Shown: positions 1-10,366, counted from the first letter of the stretch. The stretch is 64,000 nt of DNA from Ceratocystis colombiana (GCA_026419805.1 JAOSLS010000123.1:1-64000), one strand, 5' to 3'. Notes: generated by a model from the letters alone, not told the origin. Numbers and translations are program-made.

Positions 1-1912
1 CGCACATCCAAAGCAAGACATAGAAGAACGACTCGAGGTCGTGGCGGTAGGTGTGATCCTTCTTGCGCAGTACCTCCACCGCCATAAACTGTATCGTGCC
101 GGTCCGGTGCCGTGCCCCGCTCGGTTCACTGTCTAGTACTTTGGCCAAGTCAAGATTGGTGAGCATGCCCTTGAAGCAATTGGCTGTTTCGGAGTTGGTG
201 ATAATAATGCTGTTCGGAGAGATGTCGCGGTGCAAGATCTTACCAGTCACATAGAGAGACCGATGCGCTTTGATCGCATCCCGCTCAGACTCCAGCAATT
301 CCTTGATGGTTCTAAAGTCGCTGATGACACGGCCGGCTGGTGAGACGACAAGGCAGGAGTAGTTCCTGTTCTCCCACGAGTCCTCACCAGGTGTGTACAG
401 ACTTGGCTTCGTATTGCTAAGCCGCCGCTTCTTTGACCCAGATGCATTGCCAGAAGTGCGATCAGCTGGATATTTGCACTTGGTTGACAGGGGCACGACT
501 GTTAGTGGTTCGTGAAAGTAATCGTCCTCATTCCGAAAACAGTGGGCCGCGGAGAATCGGAGTCCCTCCCGCATCTCTGCAATAGTAGTGATCTGACGAT
601 GTGCCACAACCCTGGCCACGCCCTCGACACCCATAGCTTCCGCCCTTTTCAGGTGTTCGACCTCAAGCTTCCGCTTATCCGACGTCCACGAAAATGTGGC
701 AACGTGGCTGTCCTGCGTCCCGTAGCATGTCCTCCCGCGACACACAATGGCTCCCTGTCGAATCAGTGCCTTGTCCAGCCGGAGCCTTGTTTCTTTGCCG
801 TTTGCATCATCCAAGGTGACGTAGCGATGCCCATCCTGCCGCTCCATGAACGTATCCAGGCCCATCGCATCATCATCCATTGTAGCATAGCCAACGAGGG
901 CACGCGCAAATTTGTCCGGCTCGTCGTGGATGTCGAACGTACCCGAGCTGTACGCCCCTGACCGATCGAAGATCCAAAGTTCCATTTCGGAGGCACAAAG
1001 AGTGAAGGCGTGCACAAATCGGCGGGTCGGCTGGTCAGTGAAGACACCCTGAACGTGGCACGTGAGCTGGATGAAATCGGCCTTGAAGCTGTATGTGTCG
1101 TAGGGCTCCTTCCTCTGCTCGCCCACAACCAGGACGTGCTTGTACCAAAGTGTGTCGCTCCCTTCCGCAGCTGGCCTCTGCAAGAAAAGGTCCATCCGTT
1201 CATTTCGCTCTTGGAACTGGTTGGCGGTCTTGATTGTGTGGAACTTATATGGCGCTTGGTCCAAGAAGCGCTCTTCCAGAGACCGAAGCCAGTCCCAGAC
1301 CAGCTTTTCGTCAGGCACCTTCGGGAAGGCCGTCCATTTCTTTCCATCATGCGCGGTCAACACCCCCTCAAGCATTGCCTCCTGTTCTCTGCGCCAGCTC
1401 TTAGGGTCAAAGAACTTCGCCCAGAAACCCCCTACATTGCGGAAGGTGCAATTCTTTATCTCCTTGAAAAGCCGTCTTTCAGCAATATTGCGCACTTCAT
1501 TTTCGCCGTGCCAACTCGAGCTGGCCTTGATGACTGTTCCTCTGAATGTTGGGGGGATGCTGGCGGGGGGAGGAGTGAGGTTGTTGACGATGTTGAATAC
1601 AGCTTCCCAGATGTCAGTGTCAGCAGATTCGTCAACGACATGGCGAACAAGAGGACGAAATTCGTCGAGTCCAACTGCACCCCTTCGGACATTCTCTAGA
1701 ATTGAGAATAATTTTCCCACCATGTTACCGTTTCCATCGGGAGAAGGAAGGCTGAATGCTGCTTTAGATCTAATAAGAGCGTATAGAAGGCCTGCGATAT
1801 CTTCGTTCCATGGATCGTCGACATACTCGCATAATCTTTCTCGAACATGATCAAGCCTATTTTCGAGAGGGTTTTCTGAAATGATATTGATCTGCTCTTC
1901 TGTGAGGGCCAT
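1..1912 (-). CDS. FunK1-type fungal protein kinase, C-terminus beyond window
   Basis: An uninterrupted reading frame runs from ATG at 1912 leftward off the window (637 residues visible, no intron needed). Around residue 561 it has the catalytic-loop motif HRDISPNSI, followed by NLDLAKV in place of the usual DFG and by GTIQFMAVEVL, then a HDLESFFYVLLW segment. These are hallmarks of the FunK1 family, fungal-specific kinase-like proteins that are often multicopy. The long N-terminal region (MALTEEQINI...) with WHGENEV and WDWLRSLEERF blocks is also usual for the family. The substrate is unknown. These proteins often lie in variable, transposon-rich DNA, and here LINE debris begins a few hundred bases upstream. 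The frame is intact, so it may be functional, but the end of the kinase domain is not seen. Confidence 0.82.
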   Translation of the reverse strand, partial: MALTEEQINIISENPLENRLDHVRERLCEYVDDPWNEDIAGLLYALIRSKAAFSLPSPDGNGNMVGKLFSILENVRRGAVGLDEFRPLVRHVVDESADTDIWEAVFNIVNNLTPPPASIPPTFRGTVIKASSSWHGENEVRNIAERRLFKEIKNCTFRNVGGFWAKFFDPKSWRREQEAMLEGVLTAHDGKKWTAFPKVPDEKLVWDWLRSLEERFLDQAPYKFHTIKTANQFQERNERMDLFLQRPAAEGSDTLWYKHVLVVGEQRKEPYDTYSFKADFIQLTCHVQGVFTDQPTRRFVHAFTLCASEMELWIFDRSGAYSSGTFDIHDEPDKFARALVGYATMDDDAMGLDTFMERQDGHRYVTLDDANGKETRLRLDKALIRQGAIVCRGRTCYGTQDSHVATFSWTSDKRKLEVEHLKRAEAMGVEGVARVVAHRQITTIAEMREGLRFSAAHCFRNEDDYFHEPLTVVPLSTKCKYPADRTSGNASGSKKRRLSNTKPSLYTPGEDSWENRNYSCLVVSPAGRVISDFRTIKELLESERDAIKAHRSLYVTGKILHRDISPNSIIITNSETANCFKGMLTNLDLAKVLDSEPSGARHRTGTIQFMAVEVLRKKDHTYRHDLESFFYVLLWMC

Positions 1913-2246
1913 TTTGAACCGAAGTGCAGCACGGCGATGGGTTTAGCAGACAAGATTGAAGGGCTGAGATGGAAAGCAACAACACAAAACAAGGCAGACG
2001 CAACGCGTCACGTGATACTTGTGGCGATAAGGTCGTTGTCAGGACGGTGGTGTGAACCGTCGAAACTAGGGCATCCAATAGTAAGGTTCCAGCAGTGCTT
2101 TCTCTGCTCTGTTCAAGTAGTAAAATAAAAATAACAAGGCAAGGGCTATAATGCAGAGTCGGGGTTGAGGCCTCGACAAGTGAATACAAAGCGAGGGTGA
2201 GGACGAAGATCCAAAGAAGGCCTGCCATTTTTTGGGTTATTGTACT

Positions 2247-2327
2247 ATTTAACGTCTACCTACTGTTGTTTCACAGCATGAAATGGGGGTCTTTTGTTTG
2301 CTTGCACCATTTAACGTCTACCTACTG
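2247..2327 (+). repeat. Two direct copies of ATTTAACGTCTACCTACTG
   Basis: The same 19-base string occurs at 2247-2265 and 2309-2327, 62 bases apart. Read on the minus strand, the strand of the LINE, it is CAGTAGGTAGACGTTAAAT and lies just past the last recognisable LINE sequence. Related copies lie at 4041-4055 and 41883-41897. It is most simply a LINE 3'-terminal tag or a duplicated target site. Confidence 0.75.
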
Positions 2328-2424
2328 GTTTTCCATAGCAATACAGCGGGACGGAAGCAGCGTGGTTGATGTCGTCTTCCACTACCGCTTTTGGGCAGTC
2401 ACCGGTTGCAGGTGTGCGTCGGCT

Positions 2425-3636
2425 TCAAGTATCTCCTATGCTTTTTAGGGCTCGGCTTAGCAGCCAGAAGGCTTTTCCGCCTGCTGTTGCCCGAAGGTGT
2501 CCTTGTTGGGTATGGTTCCAGGATTGGTTACCTGGTGGTTTTGGTCTGCGACGACCGCGTGTGCGGTCTCGATCCATTTTGCTCAACCTCCATCTTGTTT
2601 CCGGTCTCTTGCGTGCTGCCCTTGCCTCCACTTCCACTTCCACGATGTCATGGTCACTTGTACTTCCTGGGACGAGTCCCATACGCGTTTCCAATCCAAC
2701 CACTGCCCTCTGCGGCATAACCACCAGGTCTATCACTCTCCCAGCTCTCTGAGTTGGTTCACTCTTCTGGTTAAGCACTACTAGGTTGTTTTCGGTCAGC
2801 CAGTTTTCCAATACTCTCCCTTGAGGGTTTTCTTTTTCATTGGCGTCCCAAGTGCCGTGGTGGGCGTTAAAGTCTCCTAGCACTATCCAGCTGTGTTCCT
2901 TCTCAATAAGCCCAAGTTCTCGCAGTGCTTCACTAAACCGAAAGCTCTGCTCTGGCGCGTTGTAGACTCCTAAAAGTTGGAGTATGCCCTTTGTTGTCTT
3001 GATACGCACTGGACATAGGTCTGGGTGTGCTTGGTGCGTCTCCAGTACCCCTCTGTGTTCTGTGGAGCCACATAGCCTGCATCGCGGCTTTTCTTTGCAC
3101 GCTGCCGTGGGGTGTGCCTTCCAGCATTGCCAGCATAGTGGTATGAACATGGTCCGTCACCTCTTGACTGTGGCGCTGTTGGCGCTTCCGTCAAAGGTCA
3201 ACGTTTTGGGTGGCAGTTGACCCTCTGGAAGCTCAAGAGCGATCCGGGGTGTGGCGTCCTTGAACTTCTCCGTTTATAGCAGCCACTTTATGGACTTGAC
3301 GTGGCCGCCAGTCTGTTTTTCGATTTGCTTCACAAGCCATTCTTCCTTTTTCTGGGTCAGGGGGCCGTTGTCACTCAGAATGTAAAAGTCAGCCAGGTTA
3401 GTGATGCAGGCGTGTGTCCATTTCTTCTCTACTTCACACGCTTTCGCTCCGCAGGCCTCCCTGATCTGGTTGAGTTTCGTGGCCGTGGCTGTGGTTTTGG
3501 GAAGGTGGAAAGCCCAGCCCGAGTTCACCTTCTTCATCAGTATCTCGGATGGTTTGCTCCCCACGGCTTTCGCCACTTCTTCCCCGGCGATGCCTTCATT
3601 AGCGGCTGTCGGTCCTCGGATGAAGACCCTGACCAT
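2425..3636 (-). mobile_element. LINE fragment: ORF1 C-terminal part, zinc knuckles and endonuclease, broken
   Basis: Reading leftward from 3636, a frame gives ORF1-like protein (MVRVFIRGPTAANEG) to a stop at about 3274. From about 3150 a second frame carries CX2CX3HX4C and further CX2C zinc-knuckle cysteines. These run directly into an exonuclease-endonuclease-phosphatase domain with WIVLGDFNAHHGTWD, VIDLVV and TSDHDIV, then the linker RWRLSKMD that normally leads to reverse transcriptase. The endonuclease N-terminus and the whole reverse transcriptase are missing, so there is an internal deletion and a 3' truncation or deletion. The layout fits a Tad/I-like non-LTR retrotransposon. It cannot be autonomous. 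Confidence 0.8.
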
Positions 3637-4040
3637 CTGTTCCTTTTCTGCCGATGCCTCTGCGAGCTAAAGCGATATTGCGTTCTTTCTCCGTGGCCCG
3701 TCCCTCGCGAGGCTTGGTGGCTTTGTCAGGCGTCTCTTTCGCGACCTTTTGCACGGGTGAGGTCACCGGCTCCTTGACTGGGACCACGGTGTCATTTGCA
3801 TCGGCCATCTCCACCTCAGTTTCAAAAGACGCGTCCGGGCGGCCATCGTCTATCTCGTTCTCTTGGGTGAAATCTGGCGGGGCGCTCCTTGGTGCAACCT
3901 CCTACTCCATGGTGTCGTCGTTTTATCGTGTTGGAAGTCTTTGTCGTTGTAGAGCGTATATTCGTAGGGTTGCTTAGGGTTACCTGCTTTTCCTGGAGTT
4001 GCAGGAGGGAAGTTTGCCCACACCTTGATTTGATTTGAAT
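3637..4040 (-). mobile_element. 5' part of the same LINE: leader and start of ORF1
   Basis: The minus strand from about 4040 gives a leader and then MEMADANDTVVPVKEPV at 3814, which fits the low-complexity N-terminus of a LINE gag-like ORF1. The frame shifts near 3640-3670 relative to the MVRVFIRG segment that follows, so ORF1 is broken. An ATG near 3908 is followed immediately by a stop. The exact 5' end is not fixed; the motif at 4041-4056 marks the junction with an upstream LINE fragment. Confidence 0.6.
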
Positions 4041-4056
4041 ATATTTAACGTCTACT
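4041..4056 (+). repeat. ATTTAACGTCTAC motif at the junction of two LINE fragments
   Basis: ATATTTAACGTCTACT lies between the 3' tail of one LINE fragment (right side) and the 5' leader of the next (left side), both on the minus strand. It shares 13 bases with the two copies near 2250-2320 and 15 bases with the copy at 41883. Confidence 0.7.
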
Positions 4057-4645
4057 AAGATCAAACGACGCCGGATTGGTTACCGGACAGAATTGACACT
4101 TTGCAAGGCTGGCCACAGATCTTGGGCGAGAGAAGCTCGTATGCTCCTAAGCAAGCCTGTTACTCGCCTTCCTCCTGTAGTCGTCATTTACAAGAAAAAA
4201 GAGAGGGGAAAGAAAGTAAACCCCGTCCATGTACCCCCGCCTCTCTCCGTGCTAGCCCGTCCCCTGTTATGTGTCCACTCAGCACGCCCTCCATTTAGGG
4301 TCGGTCCAGTTTTTCCGCTAGGTAGTTGCAGGGCCTATCCTCTCTGATGATTTTCTTTACGAACCTCTCCGCCAGTCTCGTAGCGTTGCCCATGCACTCC
4401 CATGGGTGGCTAAGGTCCTTCAGTTTGCCACGGTTCGGCACTTGGCACTTTGTCTCGACATCTTGATGGTTGAACCTGGTGTGGTGCTCCCCGAAGTCGC
4501 CATGTCTGGAGCGCGCCGCCAGGATTCTCGCGACGGAGCCTCGGCTCAGCCCTCTCATCCAGCTCACCTTATATGGCCTTGGAAGTCCCAGTGCCCCTCC
4601 GAGGTGGTCGGTGTTTGGGCAGTTGTCCCACTTTTTTCGTGGCGA
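4057..4645 (-). mobile_element. LINE fragment: C-terminal end of ORF2 plus 3' tail
   Basis: The minus-strand frame ending at 4295 contains SRGSVARILAARSRHGDF followed by GEHHTRFNHQD and a degenerate Cys/His segment. This is typical of the region after RNase H at the end of ORF2 in fungal Tad-like LINEs. The frame is open for roughly 115 codons. About 240 bases of non-coding tail follow, ending in the TAGTAGACGTTAAAT motif. No reverse transcriptase is present. The fragment ends about 50 bases upstream of the tRNA gene. Confidence 0.68.
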
Positions 4646-4692
4646 AAGGAAATCTTCACAAAGGCCATTAACACTCGTCCAATCAGCGAATT

Positions 4693-4798
4693 GGGGACAT
4701 GGTCTAGTGGTATGACGGATCCTTAGCATGATGCGGGCCTCCGGGCCGTAAGCTCATTGACCTGGATCAGGTCCGGGGTTCGATTCCCCGTGTCTCCA
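4693..4798 (+). tRNA. tRNA-Ala(AGC) with a 34-nt intron
   Basis: The acceptor stem 4693-4699 pairs with 4791-4797 and contains the G3-U70 wobble pair that identifies alanine tRNAs. Anticodon stem GATCC (4718-4722) pairs with GGATC (4764-4768). The loop is TTAGCA...T with anticodon AGC at 4725-4727. The intron occupies 4729-4762, directly after position 37 as expected. The T arm is CGGGG-TTCGATT-CCCCG, and the discriminator is A at 4798. The D arm starts GGTCTAGTGG, which doubles as the internal A box; GGTTCGATTCC is the B box. Confidence 0.93.
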
Positions 4799-4813
4799 GC
4801 AACTCCAAGATTC

Positions 4814-4823
4814 TTTTTTTTTT
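4814..4823 (+). terminator. RNA polymerase III terminator of tRNA-Ala
   Basis: A run of ten T residues starts 16 bases after the tRNA 3' end, the normal Pol III stop signal. Confidence 0.8.
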
Positions 4824-5128
4824 GCCCGTCTCCCAAGCTCGGCGTGCAGAGGTCAAGCCCCGTAATGAACGGGATATGTATGTGGTATTGGGATCTTTCT
4901 CTCTCTTTTTATCTCTACTACATCTACAAGCCAAAAGACCTAAACAATAAATACAGCCTCAATCCAAGTCACATCACTTCCATCAAAAATCATGTCCAGA
5001 AATCTCACATCTAACCAGTATGCGTCATTATCAACCGTCAATATCGATCTACTATCAACCAAAAAAAAGACCTTGGCCGTCTTTGACTGCTAAAAGCAGC
5101 GAAGAATAAAACAAAGCCCACTCTCTCT
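4824..5128. other. Gap between tRNA and the phosphotransferase gene
   Basis: AT-rich sequence with no gene seen. It would hold the 3' end of the leftward phosphotransferase transcript. Confidence 0.5.
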
Positions 5129-6446
5129 CTATGGGCGTTTGAAAAACCCACCAAATGCTTCATTCTCCTCGAAAAACGCCCGGTCCTTGGCCCAAGCTGC
5201 CTCAATCAACTGGGCCCCAATCGTCGCCACCCGGGCCAATTCCTCATCGGAGCCCCAAACTCCAGGCATTGGCGAGACACATATCAAATGGGCGCCGACA
5301 TGCAACAGCGCACGGAAAGCAAAATCATCGCGCTCCTCAAGTGTAGCCCAGGGCCGCGTTTTGTTGGCCCGTGGTTGCAGGCCTGTGTCTGACATATATG
5401 CATCAATGAAGCCAACAGCAAGATCTAGCCCGGCTGGAATGTTGCGAAATAGGTGCAGCTGGTACATTTCAGCTATCATCTGGCCAACGTCTACGGCAAG
5501 ATGGCCAAGCGAAAACAGCTCCCAATCAACGACAAACCCGGTAAGCTGGGTAATCTGGCTAATGGGAATGTCTGGGACCACAATGCTACCGATGCTGTTA
5601 GATTTCTCCACTCCAAAGCACTTAAGGGGCTCTTTAAGCATCTAGGTGACCTACTTTCCAGTCCAGAAATCTCCATGGACCACGTGTGTGCTGCTGTCAA
5701 GCTCACGGCGAGTTTGGTTGACAACTCCATTTATAGTCTCATCACTCAGCAGTTCCAATGCCCCAGGGGACTTTTCTTTCATGGCCAGCAGCCCACCATA
5801 GTTCAGTTCCTGTTTCAGCGCTGGACCGCTAACGTTGCTTGCCGCTAAAGCCTTCGCAGCTGTATTAGTCGGGCTATTAGCCCAGCTGTGAAGGTTGACA
5901 AGCCAGTGCCCTAGCGCACGGCCAAACTCCATGACTTTCTCTCTCTCAATCTTGCCCAATGTAGGTTGGGACAGATGGCTAAAGCCATAACTGCGTAGAT
6001 CGATGCCTGAAGGGAAGTAGCTCTGGACCATTGTATTCGAGGCAGGGTCGCTGTACAAAACTCGCGGACTAGAGACTACAGGCATGTTAGACCCAGTAGC
6101 CAGCCTCGGGTCACAAGGCATGTGCTCCACGATTTTCAGGGCTTCGACTTCAAGTTTCTTTTACATCTGTTAGCCGCTATCAATATCCAAGTTGTCTGCG
6201 AGGTCAAGAAAAAGAACATACAAAGCGCACCAGGTCTAGCTTGAACGAAGGCTGAATTCGCATGTATGGTTCAGCATGCTTAATCAAGACATATCGGGTG
6301 CCTTCAACTGGAACCTTTAGTTCTCCTCGCATCGTAAAGTTGGCATGACCGCCAGAAACAGGGAACAGCTCGGAAACGGCATACTCTGTATTCTTCAGAG
6401 CTTCGAAAACCTCCCGGTAGACACGTGCTTGGGAATCATCTTGCAT
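5129..6446 (-). CDS. Aminoglycoside phosphotransferase (APH)-fold protein, 394 aa
   Basis: Exons are complement(5129..5585, 5655..6157, 6222..6446); introns of 69 and 64 nt have GTAGGT/GTATGT donors and CTAAC branch points. Splicing at 5654/5586 restores the catalytic motif HGDFWTGN (Brenner motif HxDxxxxN), whose Asn is split by the intron. A VVDWELFSLGH segment follows, the metal-binding Asp of APH/choline-kinase-like folds. The N-lobe shows GGHANFTMRGEL and a lysine in YVLIKHAEPY. Members of this family phosphorylate small hydroxylated metabolites; aminoglycoside resistance should not be assumed in a fungus. The substrate is unknown. A standalone small-molecule kinase is most likely. It is flanked by large gaps and is not part of a visible cluster. 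Confidence 0.85.
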
Positions 6447-8524
6447 GATGGATTGATGGACGATCGCGCCCAGTTCAATTAGGAATGCTGTTGGTTCGTA
6501 TGAGTCCCGTGTCCCTATATTATTCAGGGCTATGGCACATATCCACGAAGGAGGGTGCTCTGAGAAGGGTATTCATACATTCTCATATGTCCATATCAAG
6601 CGACACGTATAACTGTTGCAGTGGTGTGTGGCTCATGATGATACAATATGAGCCAACAATGCACTAGGAAAGTGGGGCTATACATTGCCCATCATGAAAA
6701 AGGGCTTGGGCGTAAGTAAACAACGTGTTGGTTAGCTGTCCCAAAGTATGACAGAACCCAGGTTTGAGCAAGGAAGGGCATATAATTAGAGTATGAGGCT
6801 GTAAGAGCCTATTTCCCCAGAGCTGACCGCGGAGTTTGTATGACTCTCTTATTTCAGCTCACTGGAAACCCTCAGCATAATAACCGGTCCAACTAATGGA
6901 AGAGTGTGTCGTGCAGCAGCGCTAGCGCTAAGCAAAACATATATATACCCATGCACATTGCTATTGTACACTATACCTGACATGTTGATCCACACGGAAC
7001 CTCATAAAGGAGCAAAAAGGCCCATAAACACGTGCCATGTGTGGATTTCCCAAGCCTAAGTCGAGAGATAGTCTGTTGCCATTCTAGATGCCTCGTCTCA
7101 AAACACCGAGGTCTCCTCATGCGTCTCTTCAGCCCGGATATCGGAGATGCAACGAACAGTCCAGTCCGTATTGGGTCCCAAATAGGCAGCGCAGAGAAGG
7201 GCCGCAAACAAGCTAGCAGCATCGCACTATTTGAAAATTCGCATCCACCGTTGCAGCCATTACGCAACGAAAACCTTGCCATGAGCAGTGGCAGAAGTTA
7301 GAGCACGGGACAAACACTGCTTCTGGTGCCGGCTAATCTGATTGATTAGATCAGGTCTGGCCAAAAACGGAAGGACGCTCGGTACATAGGTACATGGATA
7401 AAATGCAAGCACCATGGCCCTCAAAGCCCCCCCTCTTTCTGAGCTTTTCTTCTACTACTCCCCCCCCCCCCCCCCCCCAAATGCTAGCGGTCCCTTTCCT
7501 TAGCCAAAAAGCCAGCGGCTGGCTCGAGAAATATAACCCTAAACAAACTCTCGTGCTACTTGCACCCGCTGCGTCTCCACTTTTCGGAATAGTTTTTTCT
7601 TGCGGCTTCCTTTAATTTGCTTGCAGCCCCACATGCACGACAACAGCGCTGATTGATAACACATCCAATCAAATTTCTGGCCACACACCAGGAACTTTTT
7701 TCTTAGACTTTTAGGTTACCCTGGCGGCGCCATTGCAAACTGTTACGTTACGGTCGCGGAGAAGGGAAGTAGAACCAAAAGAACAAATCTAGCTTAGCGG
7801 GCTTCCACCTATCAGCTGAACCAAGGCCTCATTGCTACTTCACGGCGAGAAAAAGAAAGAAGGGGATATCTACTACATGTCTTGATCTTGGATAAAACCG
7901 CCTCACAAAGAAAGAAACCCCGCGCATATCGCCGATTCCAGGCCGGGATCCTCTTTCCCTCTTGAGCCGTGGGGGCCATACAGCGTTCTCGAGCACTAAA
8001 GTCTCGACGTACCAATGTACCGACATATCGATGTACCTCGGAACATGAATCCATTTATGTAGCTGACCCTCCGACTGGACCCTGCTGCCTCCCCTTCCTG
8101 GTCCTTTTCACCTCTCTTCTTTTGCCGTTTTTGTCTTCTGTCTTTGCTTTTAATTCTTTTCCCTTACTACAGCTGTCTAGCGCAAACCTGCACATAATTC
8201 AATAAATGTGTCATTCAATCCTTCTTGCCGTTATCAATCTCTGCTAGCTCTCTTGATTACTTGATCGCCTTCGTCCGTCTTTCTCCTCGCTCACCCTGGT
8301 TCATTCCGCATTTGCGTTATAAATCTTGGGCCCGTCCCTGGCTTGAGCTTCTTCTTTGCCTTCTGTTCTTCCTCTTTCCCCTGCCTTCGTCTTTGTTCTT
8401 ATCCCCGATGTATACAGTCCAAAACCACACAATCTTTAGGCCCCACCACTAACTAACCGGCCTGTCTTCTTCTATACTCAACTCTTTCTCTACATTAATA
8501 GTCACCTTCTAGCTAGCCCTCTAA
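6447..8524. other. 2.1-kb gap with C-homopolymer and leader of the transporter gene
   Basis: No coding region is supported. It contains a run of 19 C at 7460-7478. The last 450 bases are pyrimidine-rich and are the likely promoter and leader of the siderophore transporter. A GATA-type core (TGATAA) lies at 7654-7659 and an inverted one (TATCAG) near 7810. These are compatible with GATA-factor iron control, but single cores are weak evidence. Confidence 0.5.
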
Positions 8525-10366
8525 ATGCCCTTGTTCGGATCCAAAGGGGCCCGCCCCAGCGACTCGGTCGTGGCTGCCAAGGAACCCCCCACAGACTCTG
8601 ACTCTGACAATTACATTAATCCGGAATACAATTCCAAGATCGTTGAAAAGTCCAGCGGCGTGGCCCGCATTGAAGCCCTGTCCTCGGTTCTCACCCTTTT
8701 CGATCGTATCGCTTTATACTTGAGCATATTCTTAGTCGCCTATGTCTATGGCTTGGATGGAACTCTCAGATACACCTACCAGACATATGCCACATCGTCG
8801 TTTGGCGAGCATTCCTTGCTAGCCACCATCAATGTTGTCCGTGCTGTCATTGCAGCTGCCGCCCAGCCCACCGCCGGGAAAATTGCCGATGTGTTTGGTC
8901 GCATGGAGCTTGTCTGTGTCTCGGTCTTTTTCTATACTATTGGTACTATCGTGCAATCTACCGCCAGCAATATCGAGGCCTTTGCCGCTGGTGCTATTCT
9001 GTATCAAATCGGCTATACCATGATCATCTTGCTTGTGGAGATCATTATTGGTGACATTTCGTCTACCCGTAGCCGTGTGTTCCTTAGTTACATCCCCGCG
9101 ACCCCCTTCATCATCAATACCTGGGTTAGTGGAGATATTTCGAGTGCTGTCCTAAAGACTACCACCTGGAAGTGGGGCATTGGCATGTTTGCCATCATAT
9201 ACCCCGTCTGTGCCTTGCCCCTCATTGCCACTCTCTGGACCATTGATCGTCGGGCTAGGAAACGGGGTTTGAACCCTCATGGCACTCATAAGCGCAGCAT
9301 GTCTGAGCTGGCTGTCCATCTCTTTTGGCGTCTGGATGCGGTTGGCATTGTTCTCATGATTGCCGTCTTTGCCTTGATTCTGGTTCCCCTCACTCTTGCT
9401 GGTGGCTCCAGCTCCAAATGGGGCACAGCTCATATCATCGCCCCTCTCGTTGTCGGAATCATCTGCGTGCCGGTATTTATTTTCTGGGAGATGCGAGCGC
9501 CCCATCCACTTGTTCCTTTTGTCTTGATGAAAGACCGGTCTGTGTGGAGTCCCATGGCTCTCGCCCTTTTGCTCAATTTTTCCTGGTACATGCAGGGAGA
9601 TTACCTTTATACGACCCTTATTGTTGCCTTTGACTTTTCGATTAAGGCTGCGACTCGTGTCACTTCGCTGTACTCATTCTGTAGTGTTCTCATGGGTGTT
9701 TTTGTTGGCCTCATTATCTTCAAGGTGCGCCGTATCAAGCCCTTTGTCATCGCCGGTACTTGTTTGTTCATGGTGGCATTTGGATTGCTCATCCACTATC
9801 GTGGCCAGCCCAACTCTTCTGGTCGCTCTGGAGTTATTGGTGCTGAGATTCTCCTTGGTATCGCCGGTGGTCTGTATCCCTATCCGACCCAGTGCTCGCT
9901 TCAAGCCACTCTCAAGCATGAACATCTAGCCGTCATGACTGGGCTTTACTTGGCTACCTACAACATTGGCTCAGCTCTGGGTAACACTGTCTCTGGAGCT
10001 CTGTGGACACAAGTGCTTCCCAGCACACTCGAAAAGAATCTCGCTGGCATCAACGACACCCTAGCAGCTCTCACCTACCAGGATCCGTTCACACAGGCTG
10101 CTTTGTATCCCGTGGGCACGCCCGAGCGTGACGCTATCATCCAGGCCTACCGCCACGTTCAGCGGCTGTTGACCATCACAGGCATTTGCCTTTGCGTTCC
10201 CATTATTGCATTTGCCCTGTGCCTGCGTAACCCCAAGCTGAACAACAAACAAACACTAGCTAAGGACACACATACAACAGATCACGAGGGTGTGAACACT
10301 ACTACTCCCGAGGTCATGTACAACAAGGAGAAGCAAATTAATGAGGAGAGCGAGGTTAGGGGTTAA
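8525..10366 (+). CDS. Siderophore-iron transporter, MFS family (SIT/ARN type), 613 aa
   Basis: This is a single exon. The segment YGLDGTLRYTYQTYATSSF in the first membrane span and loop is characteristic of fungal siderophore-iron transporters (Arn1/Sit1, MirA/MirB). The MFS A-like motif GKIADVFGRME follows the second span region. About 14 hydrophobic segments are spread between residues 58 and 570, with a hydrophilic N-terminus (about 55 residues) and C-terminal tail. It should import ferric siderophore by proton symport at the plasma membrane. In other ascomycetes such genes are repressed by the GATA factor SreA when iron is plentiful. No NRPS or other siderophore biosynthesis gene is in the window. 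Which siderophore it carries cannot be told. Confidence 0.92.
   Translation: MPLFGSKGARPSDSVVAAKEPPTDSDSDNYINPEYNSKIVEKSSGVARIEALSSVLTLFDRIALYLSIFLVAYVYGLDGTLRYTYQTYATSSFGEHSLLATINVVRAVIAAAAQPTAGKIADVFGRMELVCVSVFFYTIGTIVQSTASNIEAFAAGAILYQIGYTMIILLVEIIIGDISSTRSRVFLSYIPATPFIINTWVSGDISSAVLKTTTWKWGIGMFAIIYPVCALPLIATLWTIDRRARKRGLNPHGTHKRSMSELAVHLFWRLDAVGIVLMIAVFALILVPLTLAGGSSSKWGTAHIIAPLVVGIICVPVFIFWEMRAPHPLVPFVLMKDRSVWSPMALALLLNFSWYMQGDYLYTTLIVAFDFSIKAATRVTSLYSFCSVLMGVFVGLIIFKVRRIKPFVIAGTCLFMVAFGLLIHYRGQPNSSGRSGVIGAEILLGIAGGLYPYPTQCSLQATLKHEHLAVMTGLYLATYNIGSALGNTVSGALWTQVLPSTLEKNLAGINDTLAALTYQDPFTQAALYPVGTPERDAIIQAYRHVQRLLTITGICLCVPIIAFALCLRNPKLNNKQTLAKDTHTTDHEGVNTTTPEVMYNKEKQINEESEVRG

Noticed and set aside
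763..1850. Several long frames on both strands over the FunK1 gene
   Set aside because: They are shadows of the single open frame from 1912 to the left edge, which alone carries the kinase motifs.
8525..10366. Siderophore transporter as part of a biosynthetic cluster
   Set aside because: No NRPS, acyltransferase, monooxygenase or ABC transporter gene lies nearby; the flanks are empty or hold unrelated genes.
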